From positions 1 to 63,491 of the forward strand of contig JBPOJB010000055.1 in NCBI GenBank assembly GCA_052034005.1: DNA of 63,491 nucleotides, read 5' to 3'. Made by a program: the position numbers and the translations under genes. Below, in pieces: positions 1-10,102 of the stretch. Source of the DNA: JAAYDI01 sp052034005 (GTDB lineage Bacteria; Planctomycetota; Planctomycetia; Pirellulales; Pirellulaceae). Numbering within the stretch: the stretch's first letter is position 1; each line of letters opens with the position of its first letter. The notes beneath the pieces were generated by a model. The model saw only the letters and a list, made by a program, of their open reading frames with translations, was not told where the DNA came from and did no database searches.

Positions 1-543
1 TGATGGCCGAATCGCGCACAGTCATTTCGGGCCGTCCCGTTGGGACTTGGGTCTGGTGGGTGGACGCGACCCAGGGCTGCGGCCCGGCTCGCACGGCTCG
101 CCGGGCCTGCGCCCTGGGCTGTGATACTGCTGTCCCTTCGGGACGGAAGAGACCGTCTTCGTGTCGCCGCTGGGCACGGCACAAGTCGTAGAGAGCCAGA
201 GCAGGCGCAAAGCAGGTTAGATGGGGCGCGGAACACCAACGACAAACGGTAACCGTTAAAACACCCTGGTTCTTTCACGTCGCCGGTGTGCGTGCCGGCG
301 GGAGCACGACTGAGCAGCTGCGGGCGGGTGCGATCTCGCTGCTCAGGGGTCGCCGGGATGGCGGGGTGCTGGGCGCCTCCCACGCCGGTCGTCGCACGCT
401 CGCCGAGCGGTTACAATCGGGGGGCGGAATTCGGGCGCGCGGGTCACGCGCCATCCCGGATCCTTCTTCAGACACGTGGATCTTCGGACCGCATCACAGC
501 GGTTTTGTATTGACGGCCAGACAGCTGAAAACGGGAGGCCCCC
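1..543. repeat. Non-coding left edge with hairpin-forming and dispersed repeats
   Basis: I see no convincing gene here. An imperfect inverted repeat has its left arm at 70-87 (begins CCCAGGGC) and its right arm at 101-118 (ends GCCCTGGG), around a 13-nt GC-rich loop. Two mini-hairpins, GTCCC-GTT-GGGAC near 34-46 and GTCCC-TTC-GGGAC near 131-143, flank it. This looks like a REP/MITE-type intergenic element. Positions 238-284 are a second repeat, listed separately. The last 30 bases carry the ribosome binding site (GGGAGG) of the gene at 544. Confidence 0.5.
238..284. repeat. Dispersed intergenic repeat, copy A
   Basis: The segment starts AACGACAAAC, passes through GGTAACCG and ends with TTGGTTC-like and TTTCACGTCGCC blocks. 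It matches 19546-19599 almost base for base. The second copy carries one extra 7-nt unit (TCAACCG) and single-base changes. Both copies lie in gene-free DNA. The family is unknown to me. Confidence 0.7.
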
Positions 544-2670
544 ATGATTGCTTCCATCATCCGTCCTCTGATGTTTCTCTTGTTGCTGCTGCTGCTGAAC
601 TGTCCGTTGCGGGCTGGCGAGCGGGACTCGGGCCCGGCGATCCCCGAGGATTTTCCCCGTTTCTCGGTGCCGGGCCAGGAGCGGCAGATGGAGAGTTTGC
701 GGCGGCTGTTCTGGCTGCACTACCAGCCGGCGGGGCCGCTGATCACATTGTGGGACGAGTGGATGCCGATGTCGACGCTCTGGCCGGCCCGGGGCAGCGG
801 CCCGGAGTTGAACGCGATGCGTCGACGGTGGGCGTCGGCGCTGGCCGGTCGGGGGATGAGTACGGAAGGCTACGTCCACACGCATCAGCACGACGGGCCG
901 GCCCACGCGGAGGGTTGGCCGTTTCCGCTCTGGATGCAGGCCGGCGGCATCGGGTGGCACTTCCGCGGGACGGGCGTGCCCGGCTACGACGCGCCGAGCG
1001 CGACGCCCGAAGGCTGGACACTCACGCACGCGCACGGCGCGACGGTGGGTGAAAAAGGCTGGGAGATCACGCTCGACGCGCCGCAGGCGTGCATCCAGAC
1101 GCCGCCGTTCGCGGTCGACGCGCGCAGCGGGCCCTGGCTGCGGCTCAACTGGTGGGCAGCCGGCCTGGAGGGGGCGAACTGCTGTGTGGAGTGGACGACC
1201 AGCGAGGAGCCGGAGTTCAGCCCGGAGCGCCGCATGTACTTCGCGCCGGCCGGCAGCGGCGGGCAATCGCACACGTACATGCCCATGGGCGGCGGGGGCG
1301 GGGAGCTGGATACGGATGTGGTCGAAACGCGGACGATGATCCCGGTCTACCGGTTGGGCGGGTGGACCGGGACGATCACCGGCGTGCGGATCAAGTTCGA
1401 CAATGTGGGTCCGGCGCAGGTTGTGATCAAGTCGTTCCACACGGCGTGCGACACGCGGCACAACATCAACAATTCGAACTTCATTCGCGGCTGTCACGAC
1501 TACTTCCTGTGGTCGGCGGACTACACGTTCCTGCGCGACCAGATCGGCCGGGTGCGGAGCGCCATGCGGTTCATGATGCGCGAGTTCGACACGCGTGCGC
1601 GACGCTGCGTCTACACGACCTGGCCGGGCCACGAAGGGCGCAGCGGCGTGCGCATGGTGGACGGCCAGAAGACGATCGTCGTGGGCGAAGGGATTGGCAG
1701 CAACTACTGGGACCTGCTGCCGTTTGGCGGCGAGGACGCGCCGGGCACCATCTACTACTACGATGCGCTGTTGGATCTTGCCGAGCTGGAGCAGCAGATC
1801 GCCGCTCACCCGCAATGGTGCGTGGCCACAGGCGCCGACGCGTTCGACCCGGCCGACTTGCGCCGTCATGCGCAGGAGGTCAAGGATTACGGCACCCAAC
1901 GGTTCTGGAACGCCCAGACCGGCCGGTTCGGCACGGTGGATCTGGACGGGAACCTGCACGATTACGGATTCACGTTTCTGAACAACGAAGCGGTGTACTA
2001 CGGGTTTGCCACGCCCGAGCAGGCCCGCAGCATCCAGGCGTGGCTCTCCGGGCAACGGACGGTGGCGGGCGATACGTCGCAAGGTCCGGACATTTATCAT
2101 TGGCGCTTCGGGCCGCGCAGCACGACCAAGCGCAATACCGACTATTACTTCTGGGCCTGGTCGAATCCCGAGTCGATCCCATTTGGGGACCAGGTCCAGG
2201 ACGGTGGCGGCGTGCTCGGCTTCTCGTATCACGACCTGATGGCTCGGCTGATGACGGCAGGCCCGGACGACGCGGCTCGGCGGCTGACGGAGATTTGCAC
2301 GTGGTTTGACGAGACGCAGGCGGCGGGCGGCTACCGCGCCTATTACAGCGACCCGAGCCGCGGCACGATGCAGGGCGGCAACGTGGCGGGAGGGCTGGGT
2401 CTGGATAAGGAGTTCTTCGAGTCGATCCTCGTGCCGCAAGTGATGCTCTACGGATTCCTCGGGTTCCGGCCGACCGCTGAGGGATGCGAGATCGCGCCGC
2501 GCCTGCCCGCCGACTGGCCGTCCCTGGGCATCACCCGCATCCACCTGCACGACCACGTGTTGGATGTGACCGTGCATGGCCGGACCATCGAAGTGACGGA
2601 CCACGGTCCCGGTACGAGTGCGCTCGAGATCCGCGTGCCGGAGGGAATGACCCTCGACCTCAAGACCTAG
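544..2670 (+). CDS. Secreted (alpha/alpha)6-barrel-type glycosidase, family not assigned
   Basis: The 708-aa product begins with a hydrophobic leader (leucine run at residues 9-18, cleavage likely after LRAGE), so it should be exported. Residues about 120-310 look like a beta-rich binding or linker domain. Residues about 310-640 have the helical-hairpin character of (alpha/alpha)6 glycosidases, with segments such as EGIGSNYWDLLPFG, NNEAVYYGFA, YYFWAWSNPESIPFG and a final beta-sandwich-like tail ending in EIRVPEGMTL. I infer hydrolysis of an oligosaccharide, but the GH family cannot be fixed by eye. GGGAGG lies just upstream of the ATG. The next gene follows 41 nt later on the same strand, suggesting co-transcription. 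Confidence 0.6.
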   Translation: MIASIIRPLMFLLLLLLLNCPLRAGERDSGPAIPEDFPRFSVPGQERQMESLRRLFWLHYQPAGPLITLWDEWMPMSTLWPARGSGPELNAMRRRWASALAGRGMSTEGYVHTHQHDGPAHAEGWPFPLWMQAGGIGWHFRGTGVPGYDAPSATPEGWTLTHAHGATVGEKGWEITLDAPQACIQTPPFAVDARSGPWLRLNWWAAGLEGANCCVEWTTSEEPEFSPERRMYFAPAGSGGQSHTYMPMGGGGGELDTDVVETRTMIPVYRLGGWTGTITGVRIKFDNVGPAQVVIKSFHTACDTRHNINNSNFIRGCHDYFLWSADYTFLRDQIGRVRSAMRFMMREFDTRARRCVYTTWPGHEGRSGVRMVDGQKTIVVGEGIGSNYWDLLPFGGEDAPGTIYYYDALLDLAELEQQIAAHPQWCVATGADAFDPADLRRHAQEVKDYGTQRFWNAQTGRFGTVDLDGNLHDYGFTFLNNEAVYYGFATPEQARSIQAWLSGQRTVAGDTSQGPDIYHWRFGPRSTTKRNTDYYFWAWSNPESIPFGDQVQDGGGVLGFSYHDLMARLMTAGPDDAARRLTEICTWFDETQAAGGYRAYYSDPSRGTMQGGNVAGGLGLDKEFFESILVPQVMLYGFLGFRPTAEGCEIAPRLPADWPSLGITRIHLHDHVLDVTVHGRTIEVTDHGPGTSALEIRVPEGMTLDLKT

Positions 2671-2711
2671 AGTCCGGTTCTTGGCAACGGGACCTGGTGG
2701 AGGAGCCGACG

Positions 2712-3761
2712 ATGAGACGACGCACGTTCCTGGCGATGTCGACGGCGGCGGCCTGGGCCGCGGCGAGCAGGCGGCCGCGGGCTGCGGAGCCGACGGCGGT
2801 TCCGACACGCGGCGTGGTGCTTTACCCGTTCGACCTGACGCTGGCCGACTGGCCTGATCGCGCGGCTCGAGCCGGGCTCAACACGATCGGCCTGCACGCG
2901 GCACGGCGTCTCGATGTGCTGGTGAAGTACGTGCGGTCGGAGGAAGGGCAGCGGTTCCTCGCGCGTTGCCGGCAGTTGGGGCTCAGCATCGAGTACGAGC
3001 TGCACGCCATGGGGGACCTGTTGTCGCGCGAGTACTTCGCTCAGGATGAGACGATGTTCCGGATGGACGGGAATGCCCAGCGCAACAGCGACTTCAACTG
3101 CTGCCCGTCGCATCCGCGGGCGCTGGAGATCATCGCGGAGGCGGCGGTCGAGTTCGGCCGGGCGCTGAAGCCCACGACGCACCGCTACTTCTACTGGCCC
3201 GACGACGGGCGGGAGTGGTGCCACTGCGACAAGTGCCGTGGGCTGTCTTCCAGCGAGCAGGCGCTGTTGGTCGAACATGCGATGCTCCACGCGCTGCGCG
3301 AACAGCTCGACCCCGAGGCGACGGTGTGCCACATCGCCTATGGCCCGACGCTCGAAGCGCCCCGGCAGATCAAGCCGGAACCGGGCATCTTCCTGGAGTA
3401 TGCGCCGATCGGGCGCCGGCACGACCAGCCGTTCGAGCAGCAGCGGGACCTGCCGGCCGTCGCCCGCCTGGAGATGCTGGATGCGAACCTGGGCGTCTTC
3501 CCGCGCGACACGGCGCAGGTCCTGGAATACTGGCTCGATGTGTCGCGATTCTCAGGCTGGCGGCGCCCGGCGACGAAGCTGCCCTGGCGGCGCGACGTCG
3601 TACAGGCCGACCTGGCGAGCTACCGGCGGCGTGGAATCCGACACGTGACCAGTTTCGCCTGCTTCCTCGACGCCGAATATGTCCGGCTGCACGGCGATCC
3701 GCAGCCGGCGCTGATGGAATACGGTCAAGCGCTGGGCAGCGAAGCGGCGGCGGGAGAATGA
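2712..3761 (+). CDS. Tat-exported DUF4838-like protein
   Basis: The 349-aa protein opens with MRRRTFLAMSTAAAWAA, a twin-arginine-type signal, and the start is set by GGTGGAGGAG directly upstream. The body has the pattern of DUF4838 proteins: an aromatic-rich segment (RYFYWPDDG) followed by a metal-site-like WCHCDKC pair, then LLVEHAMLHALREQ and IFLEYAPIGRRHD. DUF4838 domains accompany polysaccharide-degrading enzymes and their catalytic role is not settled. It sits behind the putative glycosidase at 544 and faces the oxidoreductase at 3798 tail to tail, which suggests processing of the same substrate. Confidence 0.6.
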   Translation: MRRRTFLAMSTAAAWAAASRRPRAAEPTAVPTRGVVLYPFDLTLADWPDRAARAGLNTIGLHAARRLDVLVKYVRSEEGQRFLARCRQLGLSIEYELHAMGDLLSREYFAQDETMFRMDGNAQRNSDFNCCPSHPRALEIIAEAAVEFGRALKPTTHRYFYWPDDGREWCHCDKCRGLSSSEQALLVEHAMLHALREQLDPEATVCHIAYGPTLEAPRQIKPEPGIFLEYAPIGRRHDQPFEQQRDLPAVARLEMLDANLGVFPRDTAQVLEYWLDVSRFSGWRRPATKLPWRRDVVQADLASYRRRGIRHVTSFACFLDAEYVRLHGDPQPALMEYGQALGSEAAAGE

Positions 3762-3797
3762 CGAATCACGCCGCCGCCCGCAGGCGAGCGATCCGGG

Positions 3798-5087
3798 TCA
3801 CACGAACGGCGTCACACCCGGCAAGGGTGCGTCATAGGTGCCGTCGGGACGCGGTTTCACCGTCGACTGGGCATCCCAGTTGTACGCCGGCAAGGAGAAG
3901 TCGAGCGTCGAGGTCATCGCTTTCTCCCAGGTGAGCTTTTCGCCGGTGTAGCACGCCATCTGAGCCAGGATCGCCAGCATCGAGCTGAGGACCATGTAGT
4001 TCCCGTTGTTGATCGGCTGGCCGCGGCGTACTGATTCGAACAACTCGCGGTGTTCGAGATCGTACATGTTCTCCCGCGAGTCCTCGGCCCGCCAGGGGTT
4101 TTCGCCTTCGATGCGGCACTTGATCGGCATGTAGGCCCTGCCCTTGGTGCCGAAGATGATGTCCGAGGTCTCGTTGAACCCGCAACCCGGGATGTCGCGG
4201 CAGTAGGCATGCATGTGCACGCCGTTCGCGTACTCGAACACCACGCTGAAATGATCGAACTGGTCACCGTACTTCTGATCCACGCAGACCTGGCGGCCGC
4301 CCAGCCCCCAGGCGCTGAGCGGCGGGACATCGCCCAGCGCCCAGGAGCCCTTGTCGATGCTGTGGATCAGCTGCTGGGCCGTCTGATCGCCCGACAGCCA
4401 GTTGAAGTGGTACCAATTGCGGAACTGGAACTCCAGCTCGCTCCACTCCGGCTTGCGTTCGTTGGCGTAATACGGACCGCCGACATAGTTCTCCTGCACC
4501 GAGATGATGTCGCCGATGGCCCCGTCATGGATGCGTTTCATCGTCTCGCGCACGGCCTGATCGTAGCGCCAGCACAGCCCGGACACAATGGCGAGGCCCT
4601 TCTGCCGGGCCTCTTCACAGGTTCGGGTGACCGCCTGGATGCCCGGCACGTCCAGTGCGTGCGGCTTCTCGCAGAACACGTGCTTGCCCGCCGCGATCGC
4701 CGCCTGCAGATGCATCGGAATGAAGTGGGACGCCGGGGCGATCAGGACCACGTCCACGTCGCTCGCCAGGACCTGCTGGTACGCATCGAAGCCGTGGAAC
4801 CGGTGATCTGCATCAACCTGGACCTGCTCGGGTTTCTGCTGCTTCAGAGTCGCATGTGCCGATGCGAGCCGATCCGGGAACAGGTCGGCCATCGCCACCA
4901 ACGTGACGTCCGGCCCGGCGTTCATGGCGTTGACGGCCGCGCCGCTGCCGCGCCCGCCGCAACCGATCAAACCGATTCGGAATCCGTCCGTGCCGCCGGC
5001 ATGAGCCGAACGAGCCACGGGCAAGGGCAGCGTCAACGCGGCGCCGGCCGCCAAGGAGGTCTTCAAGAATGTGCGACGTGTCGTCAT
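3798..5087 (-). CDS. Gfo/Idh/MocA-family oxidoreductase with Tat signal
   Basis: The 429-aa product starts MTTRRTFLKTSLAAGAALTLP, a textbook Tat leader, and AGGAGT precedes this ATG. A longer reading frame exists upstream but has no ribosome site. After the signal comes a Rossmann fold, FRIGLIGCGGRGSG, then the family hallmark CEKPHALDV (Lys-Pro dyad), and a C-terminal alpha/beta domain with NWYHFNWLSGDQTAQQLIHSIDKG. Members are NAD(P)-dependent sugar or inositol dehydrogenases. The exported planctomycete versions are very numerous and mostly of unknown substrate; the bound cofactor would be folded in before Tat export. Confidence 0.88.
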   Translation of the reverse strand: MTTRRTFLKTSLAAGAALTLPLPVARSAHAGGTDGFRIGLIGCGGRGSGAAVNAMNAGPDVTLVAMADLFPDRLASAHATLKQQKPEQVQVDADHRFHGFDAYQQVLASDVDVVLIAPASHFIPMHLQAAIAAGKHVFCEKPHALDVPGIQAVTRTCEEARQKGLAIVSGLCWRYDQAVRETMKRIHDGAIGDIISVQENYVGGPYYANERKPEWSELEFQFRNWYHFNWLSGDQTAQQLIHSIDKGSWALGDVPPLSAWGLGGRQVCVDQKYGDQFDHFSVVFEYANGVHMHAYCRDIPGCGFNETSDIIFGTKGRAYMPIKCRIEGENPWRAEDSRENMYDLEHRELFESVRRGQPINNGNYMVLSSMLAILAQMACYTGEKLTWEKAMTSTLDFSLPAYNWDAQSTVKPRPDGTYDAPLPGVTPFV

Positions 5088-5175
5088 GGCAGGGTACTCC
5101 TGAGTGAGTCTGATGCAATGTCGTATGTCAGTGACGGAAGCGTTGTTGTCAGCCGCGTGCGGGACGCGGGCTGGC

Positions 5176-6735
5176 TCAGTGAATCTGCGGAGGCAGATTG
5201 CCATATTCCCAGGGGCCTCCGAACGGCTGGTGCGCGGCCCGGGTGGGAATCGCTCCGGGTGTCATCTGCGCGATCAGCGCCAAGCCCGCCTCCACCATCT
5301 GCCGGCCGGCGGTGATGTCCAGGTTCGTGTACGATGTCAAACGCGTCTCATAGCCTCCCCCGTGCGGGCCGAACGCGTCCTCGGTCGGAATGTAGCCGAC
5401 GCACGCATTGGCCAGCGACACCGGGAACGTCAACGGGAACTTGCTCGCCGCCTTCAGGTCGAGACCGAACTGGCAGAACACTTCGGCGGGCATCCCGACC
5501 AGCACGACCGGGCCCACCTGGATCGCCTGGACTTCCACCGCCGCGCGCGGATGCTTCTGGAGCAGCGCGTCGAGCATCACGGTCTCCTTGGCGAACGTCC
5601 AGTTGGTCGAGCCCACCTCGGCCACGTCTTTCTGGACGAGTTCCAGCGCGCGCTGGACGCTCTCGGGCGTCGGTGCGCGCCGCGGCACGTCCAGCACCTG
5701 TTGGCCGGCGCTGACCGGGCCCAGGTCGCCAGGGGCCATATCGAGCAGCACCTTCACAGCCTCGGCGCCCACGCGGCCCCCGACCAGGCGCGACCAGGCC
5801 TCCGGCGCCGGGGCCGCGAACGGACTCAGATTATCGACTTGAGTCACGTCCCCGGACGTGCCGGGCAAGAACACCACGATCACGTCCTGGCCGAATGTGC
5901 CCCGGATCGTCTGTTCCAGGTAATAGATGTAGTTGGCTGAGATGCCGCCCGGACTGGCCGTGGCGTGGCAGGCGAAATTGACGATGCATCCCAACAGTTT
6001 CCCCTGCTCGTTCCAGGCGCCGATCACGCCCACTTCCGGATCGGTCGGCCCCGCCGGCTCGACGATGTCCGGGTTGCCCTGTCCGGGATGCGTGAAGGTG
6101 ATCCCGTTGCGCATGCGGAAGCGGCGGTTGAACGCCACCCGATCTTCAATGCCCTTGCCCGCTCCGCAGCGGGCCGCCACCCGCGCCGCGTCGGCCTGGC
6201 ACACGGCATCCACCAGCTTCTGGAGCGATTGCTCGTAGTATTGCATGTTGACGCAGATCGACTGGTCGTACGCGAGTTTCTGCACGAGCGGCGAGGCATG
6301 GTCGTAGGACCCCGGCATCGTGCCGCATAGTGGGCCCGAGCAGTGCGAGTGCGATGCGGCCACCAGGATCGACCCGGGCGCGATGCCACAACGCGCATGG
6401 ATCTCCTGACGCGCCGCCTGGACCATCTCGCCCACGACGCCGATGGCGTCGACGCCGACCAGCGCCACGCGATGCGCGCCGTCGCCGAACACAGCCACGC
6501 GGATCTTGCACGGGTCATGCACGGACTGGTGATAGGCCTTGCCGTATCCGCCCGGCGCCTCCATGCCGATCGCCGGCGTAATATCCGCCTCCGCGAAGCC
6601 GGCGGTGAGCGGTACCGGCTTGGCCGCCTCGTCCGCGCGCGTCGCGCGAACCCACAGCATCAGGCAACACGCAGTCACCGCGGCCGACCATCGGCACACG
6701 CGCACCGACCATCTCAACAGCTCATCACGGTTCAT
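5176..6735 (-). CDS. Neutral/alkaline ceramidase-like hydrolase, secreted
   Basis: The 519-aa protein begins at MNRDELLRWS with GGGGAG upstream, followed by a hydrophobic stretch that would act as signal peptide. The core starts with AGFAEADITPAIGM, typical of the N-terminal domain of neutral/alkaline non-lysosomal ceramidases. Candidate zinc ligands are the histidines in AASHSHCSGP and NFACHATASP; the acidic ligand may be in VGMPAEVF. The classical C-terminal Ig-like domain is missing, giving a shorter protein than the bacterial ceramidases of about 650 aa. Such short forms are common in planctomycetes and may act on other amides or lipids. It sits 88 nt downstream of the minus-strand oxidoreductase's start. 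Confidence 0.75.
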   Translation of the reverse strand: MNRDELLRWSVRVCRWSAAVTACCLMLWVRATRADEAAKPVPLTAGFAEADITPAIGMEAPGGYGKAYHQSVHDPCKIRVAVFGDGAHRVALVGVDAIGVVGEMVQAARQEIHARCGIAPGSILVAASHSHCSGPLCGTMPGSYDHASPLVQKLAYDQSICVNMQYYEQSLQKLVDAVCQADAARVAARCGAGKGIEDRVAFNRRFRMRNGITFTHPGQGNPDIVEPAGPTDPEVGVIGAWNEQGKLLGCIVNFACHATASPGGISANYIYYLEQTIRGTFGQDVIVVFLPGTSGDVTQVDNLSPFAAPAPEAWSRLVGGRVGAEAVKVLLDMAPGDLGPVSAGQQVLDVPRRAPTPESVQRALELVQKDVAEVGSTNWTFAKETVMLDALLQKHPRAAVEVQAIQVGPVVLVGMPAEVFCQFGLDLKAASKFPLTFPVSLANACVGYIPTEDAFGPHGGGYETRLTSYTNLDITAGRQMVEAGLALIAQMTPGAIPTRAAHQPFGGPWEYGNLPPQIH

Positions 6736-6839
6736 CACGCAGCTCCCCGATTGGAATGAAAACACCGAAATCTCAAATCTCAATTCTGAAAACTGAATTC
6801 TGAAAACTGAATGCTCGGCATCTGAAACCTCACACCAGC
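6736..6839. repeat. AT-rich spacer with 14-bp tandem duplication
   Basis: The sequence AATTCTGAAAACTG occurs twice in a row at 6782-6795 and 6796-6809, next to related CAAATCTCAATTC stretches. It is much AT-richer than its surroundings and lies upstream of the ceramidase-like gene on the minus strand. A promoter or recombination remnant is possible. Confidence 0.5.
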
Positions 6840-9800
6840 CTAATCCGCCAGAATCGTCGGCTCCCCCCATGCTGTCCAATCGCTGTCGAACCCGCCGGCG
6901 GCGTCCGTGACCAGGCTCAGCACGACCGGCGTCCCCGCCCAGGGCGCGAGGTCGACTTCCAGCATATCCCAATGGCCGGGCTGAATCATCCGGCGTCCAT
7001 ACGGGCGGCCGTTCACTTCGACCGACACTTCCACGCCGGCCGACGTCGAGCCGTCGCACAAGCCGACGTAGGTTGCCAGCCGGGCCGGATCCGGCGGCAG
7101 GGTCAGGAGATAGGCCGCGATGGTCCGGCCATTGTTGGGTGGGTGTGCGAACAGACCGCGCCGGGTCACGCCGCCCACGGTGTTGTCGGCGGGTCTGGCC
7201 ACAGCGGAGTATGCCGAGTCGACGACGCGGCCGGACCCCGTGACGAAAAAGACCTGATCGGGCGTCCTGGAAAGATCGGCCGGCAGGGTGGCCAGCGCCG
7301 GCCGCTCGCGCAACAACGCGACCGCACCGGGTACGCAGATGTCGGTCGACAGCACGGAGTCCGCGCGTGTGAGCGGCAGGGCGCCGTCGGCATCGAGCGC
7401 CACCTGCCAGGGGTCGGCCGCATCAACGGAGATCGCCGTTCGATAGGCCAGGTATCGCTCGATCCGCGGGCGTCGCCAGCGCGCCCAATCGTAGCTGACC
7501 GAACCGTGCGGGCCCGGATCCACGGCCAACTCCAGCTCGATTGTCTGGCCCTGGAACTGGCGGAGGTCCAGTTCGAACGTCACCGGCTCGGCTGCGGCCA
7601 CGTGGGCCTGGTGCGCAGCGTGATGCGTGCCGGCCGACGCACGGACGATGAATGTCACGCCGTCCGTCTTGCCGGGCCCCACCGCGGCCGGGTCGATGTA
7701 CACCTCGCTTGCGAACCGGGTGGCGGTGTCCGCGGGCAACGTGCAGGTGAAGCGTGCGAACGCTTCACCGCTCGCGCCGGCCTTCCAGGGCGGGTGTGCC
7801 GCGAGGGCATCGGTGGAGCTCACGAACAGCCCGCCGTCCGGGAGACTGCCGGGCCCCACCCGCTGGTGCACGGGCCCTCGCGCGGTGCGCGTGCCGCACT
7901 CGGCGTGTTCGAGCATGACTGCCAGATCGGCCACGATCGGCTGGGCGTCCTGCAGCGCGACCAGGGCGAGCTTGTCCGAGACGGCGACGTAATCCACGAC
8001 ACTGCTCGCCGGCATCGCGCACAGGTGGAACCGGTCCGGCGCGGGCGGTCGGCGGAACAGCGGATACCAATGGTCGGGGCGCAGGCCCAACAGGCCGTCC
8101 GGACTGTAGGCCGGCCATCCCGGCACGGTCCCCGGTCCGTTCCATTGTGTTGCATTCGTCACGGTCTGGCTGATCACCTGGTCTCCGCAGATCCACCGGC
8201 GATCCCGCGTCGCCACAAACGGCCGGCCGTCGGCCGTGCGCAGCGGGAATGCCACATCGGTCGACCAGGGTCCGTCCAGATCCGGCGTCACCCGCTGCTG
8301 TTGCCAGGCCTGCAGTTCGTCGAAGAACTGCTCCGCGAATCCGTGAGAGTCGGCAAACAGGTCGCGCGACGGCTTGAGTGTCGGGATCACACCCCAGTGT
8401 CGATAGGCCTCCTGCCACGCGGCGTACACCTGGTCGTTCTCGGGAGACGCGCACCCCAGGTAGCCATACATCGTCGTGAAGGGTCCCAGCAGGTAGGAAC
8501 TGATCGGGTGTGCGGCCTCCAGCAGGCGGCGATCGTACGTGCCCTTCGTGTGGTCGAGGCCCCAGACGTGGCGCTGCGCGAACGCTTCATAACGGCAGGT
8601 GACTTCGTTGAGCCCTTCCCCACTCAGCGCGATATGGGGCAAGGCCTCGCGCAGTTGGCGGTGCAGCGCGATGTTTCCCTCCAGCATCGTCAAGCCGTCG
8701 ATCCGGCCATGGTGGTCGTTGAAGATGCAGATGGACTGGTCCAGATGCAGCGCGTCGATGCCCGTGTCCTGGCAGAGTCGAACCATGGCGGCTGTGAAGA
8801 GATCGCGCCATGCCTGGCAGGCCGGGTTGATGTACGCGAAACGGATGCGCGGCTCCTCCGGCGGCCAGGTCCACCATTGCTTGTCATGCTTCCCCCACGG
8901 GCTGCGCACCTGGTACGGCTCGAGTTGCTCGTAGGCAGGATGCAGCGGATCGACGCCGAAGTAGTTCACATGCAGCATCGTTCGAAAGCCAAGCTCGTGG
9001 GCACGCTGCAGGAAGGGCTGCAATGCCGGCCGGGCCCGGGTATAATCCGGATAGTCCCGGTCATAGCCCGCCGCGCGCCAGTTGGGGAGATACAACAAGG
9101 TCTGGCTGGCATCGAATCGCGACGGCAGGGCTTCCAGCACCTGCGCGTCGAGCCCCATGATCACACAGCCGCGGATATCCTTGACCCAGGCGGGTTGTTG
9201 TTCAGCCAGGGGCCTCGGATGGCAGGTCGCCTGGAGCCACTCGCGGTATCGGCGCGCCGGGACGCGCCAGTCGCCTTCGTAGCAGTTGAGCCGCCAGGTG
9301 ACGCTCTCGCAGGAAGTCAGCTCGTCAAACGGCGCGTCGCTGATCGTGATCAGCCCGATGCGCCAGCCGGTGGAGCAGCGCTCCACGACGAGCCGCTTGA
9401 ATCGCCCGTGAGGATCCTCCGCCCAGGCGTAGAACCCGCCGCGCGGGCCCTCCACGACCACCAACTGGGCCTCCCAACTCATCGGATAATCGAACCGCGA
9501 AACGTGGCTGGGCGTGTCCTGCGTCAACCGCAGTCCGGAACCGCCGGGGACCAGGATGGCGCAGTCGAGCGGGATGTCGGCGATCCACCACCCGACGCCC
9601 CACGTACCCGGCTCCGATCCGCTCACCTGCTGCCGCACCACCAGGTCGCCGGTGGCCGCGTCGATGTCGTAACAAACCTCCGCCCGGGCGGCATCAAGTC
9701 GGTCGATGCGGGAGTACGTTTCGGTGAGCGGACATCCGGGCGTCAACGTGGCGGCCGGTTCAACGGTTGTCGCCGCGTGGCTGGAGTCGTCGCCCCGGAA

Positions 9801-9989
9801 CACGGTCAGGCTGCGCGGTTCGGTTGGCGGACGCACATACTGGGTGCCGTCCGATGCGGTCAGCGCAGTGAGCGAACCGCCTTGGATGCGCGCGGTAAAC
9901 CCCACGGCGCGCACCGCGATCCCGTCCTCGGCCAAGGTCGAGGCACCAGAGAGTATCAGCAACGCCGCACCCCAACTTGTGCGCCACAT
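6840..9989 (-). CDS. Large secreted DUF6259-like TIM-barrel hydrolase
   Basis: The 1049-aa product begins MWRTSWGAALLILSGAST, a Sec signal with AAGGAA upstream. Residues about 25-330 are beta-sandwich-like (GGFYAWAEDPHGRFKR). A TIM barrel follows at about 330-700, starting KDIRGCVIMGLD. It contains LHVNYFG, IDALHLDQSICIFND (Asp as candidate nucleophile) and IALSGEGLNE (Glu as candidate acid/base), the layout of alpha-galactosidase-like GH-D clan or DUF6259 proteins. The C-terminal 350 residues look like two carbohydrate-binding jelly rolls, the last ending in LVTDAAGGFDSDWTAWGEP. The substrate is unknown. It lies 113 nt downstream of the 1305-aa gene on the same strand, so an operon is likely. 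Confidence 0.6.
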   Translation of the reverse strand: MWRTSWGAALLILSGASTLAEDGIAVRAVGFTARIQGGSLTALTASDGTQYVRPPTEPRSLTVFRGDDSSHAATTVEPAATLTPGCPLTETYSRIDRLDAARAEVCYDIDAATGDLVVRQQVSGSEPGTWGVGWWIADIPLDCAILVPGGSGLRLTQDTPSHVSRFDYPMSWEAQLVVVEGPRGGFYAWAEDPHGRFKRLVVERCSTGWRIGLITISDAPFDELTSCESVTWRLNCYEGDWRVPARRYREWLQATCHPRPLAEQQPAWVKDIRGCVIMGLDAQVLEALPSRFDASQTLLYLPNWRAAGYDRDYPDYTRARPALQPFLQRAHELGFRTMLHVNYFGVDPLHPAYEQLEPYQVRSPWGKHDKQWWTWPPEEPRIRFAYINPACQAWRDLFTAAMVRLCQDTGIDALHLDQSICIFNDHHGRIDGLTMLEGNIALHRQLREALPHIALSGEGLNEVTCRYEAFAQRHVWGLDHTKGTYDRRLLEAAHPISSYLLGPFTTMYGYLGCASPENDQVYAAWQEAYRHWGVIPTLKPSRDLFADSHGFAEQFFDELQAWQQQRVTPDLDGPWSTDVAFPLRTADGRPFVATRDRRWICGDQVISQTVTNATQWNGPGTVPGWPAYSPDGLLGLRPDHWYPLFRRPPAPDRFHLCAMPASSVVDYVAVSDKLALVALQDAQPIVADLAVMLEHAECGTRTARGPVHQRVGPGSLPDGGLFVSSTDALAAHPPWKAGASGEAFARFTCTLPADTATRFASEVYIDPAAVGPGKTDGVTFIVRASAGTHHAAHQAHVAAAEPVTFELDLRQFQGQTIELELAVDPGPHGSVSYDWARWRRPRIERYLAYRTAISVDAADPWQVALDADGALPLTRADSVLSTDICVPGAVALLRERPALATLPADLSRTPDQVFFVTGSGRVVDSAYSAVARPADNTVGGVTRRGLFAHPPNNGRTIAAYLLTLPPDPARLATYVGLCDGSTSAGVEVSVEVNGRPYGRRMIQPGHWDMLEVDLAPWAGTPVVLSLVTDAAGGFDSDWTAWGEPTILAD

Positions 9990-10102
9990 GTCGCGGTTCC
10001 TTACGTATGCGCCACGAGACCCGGCCGTGCGGAACCAGTCGGTCGCGCGGCCGTCACAGCCCTGGATGGTGCGGCGCCGGGGGAGCCGGTGGCACGCGGC
10101 AT

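Noticed and set aside
3..191. Short frames at the left edge
   Set aside because: They run through the inverted repeat and lack ribosome sites or protein-like composition.
343..2808. An 821-codon antisense frame over the first glycosidase
   Set aside because: No ribosome site and no domain motifs; biased composition typical of antisense frames in high-GC DNA.
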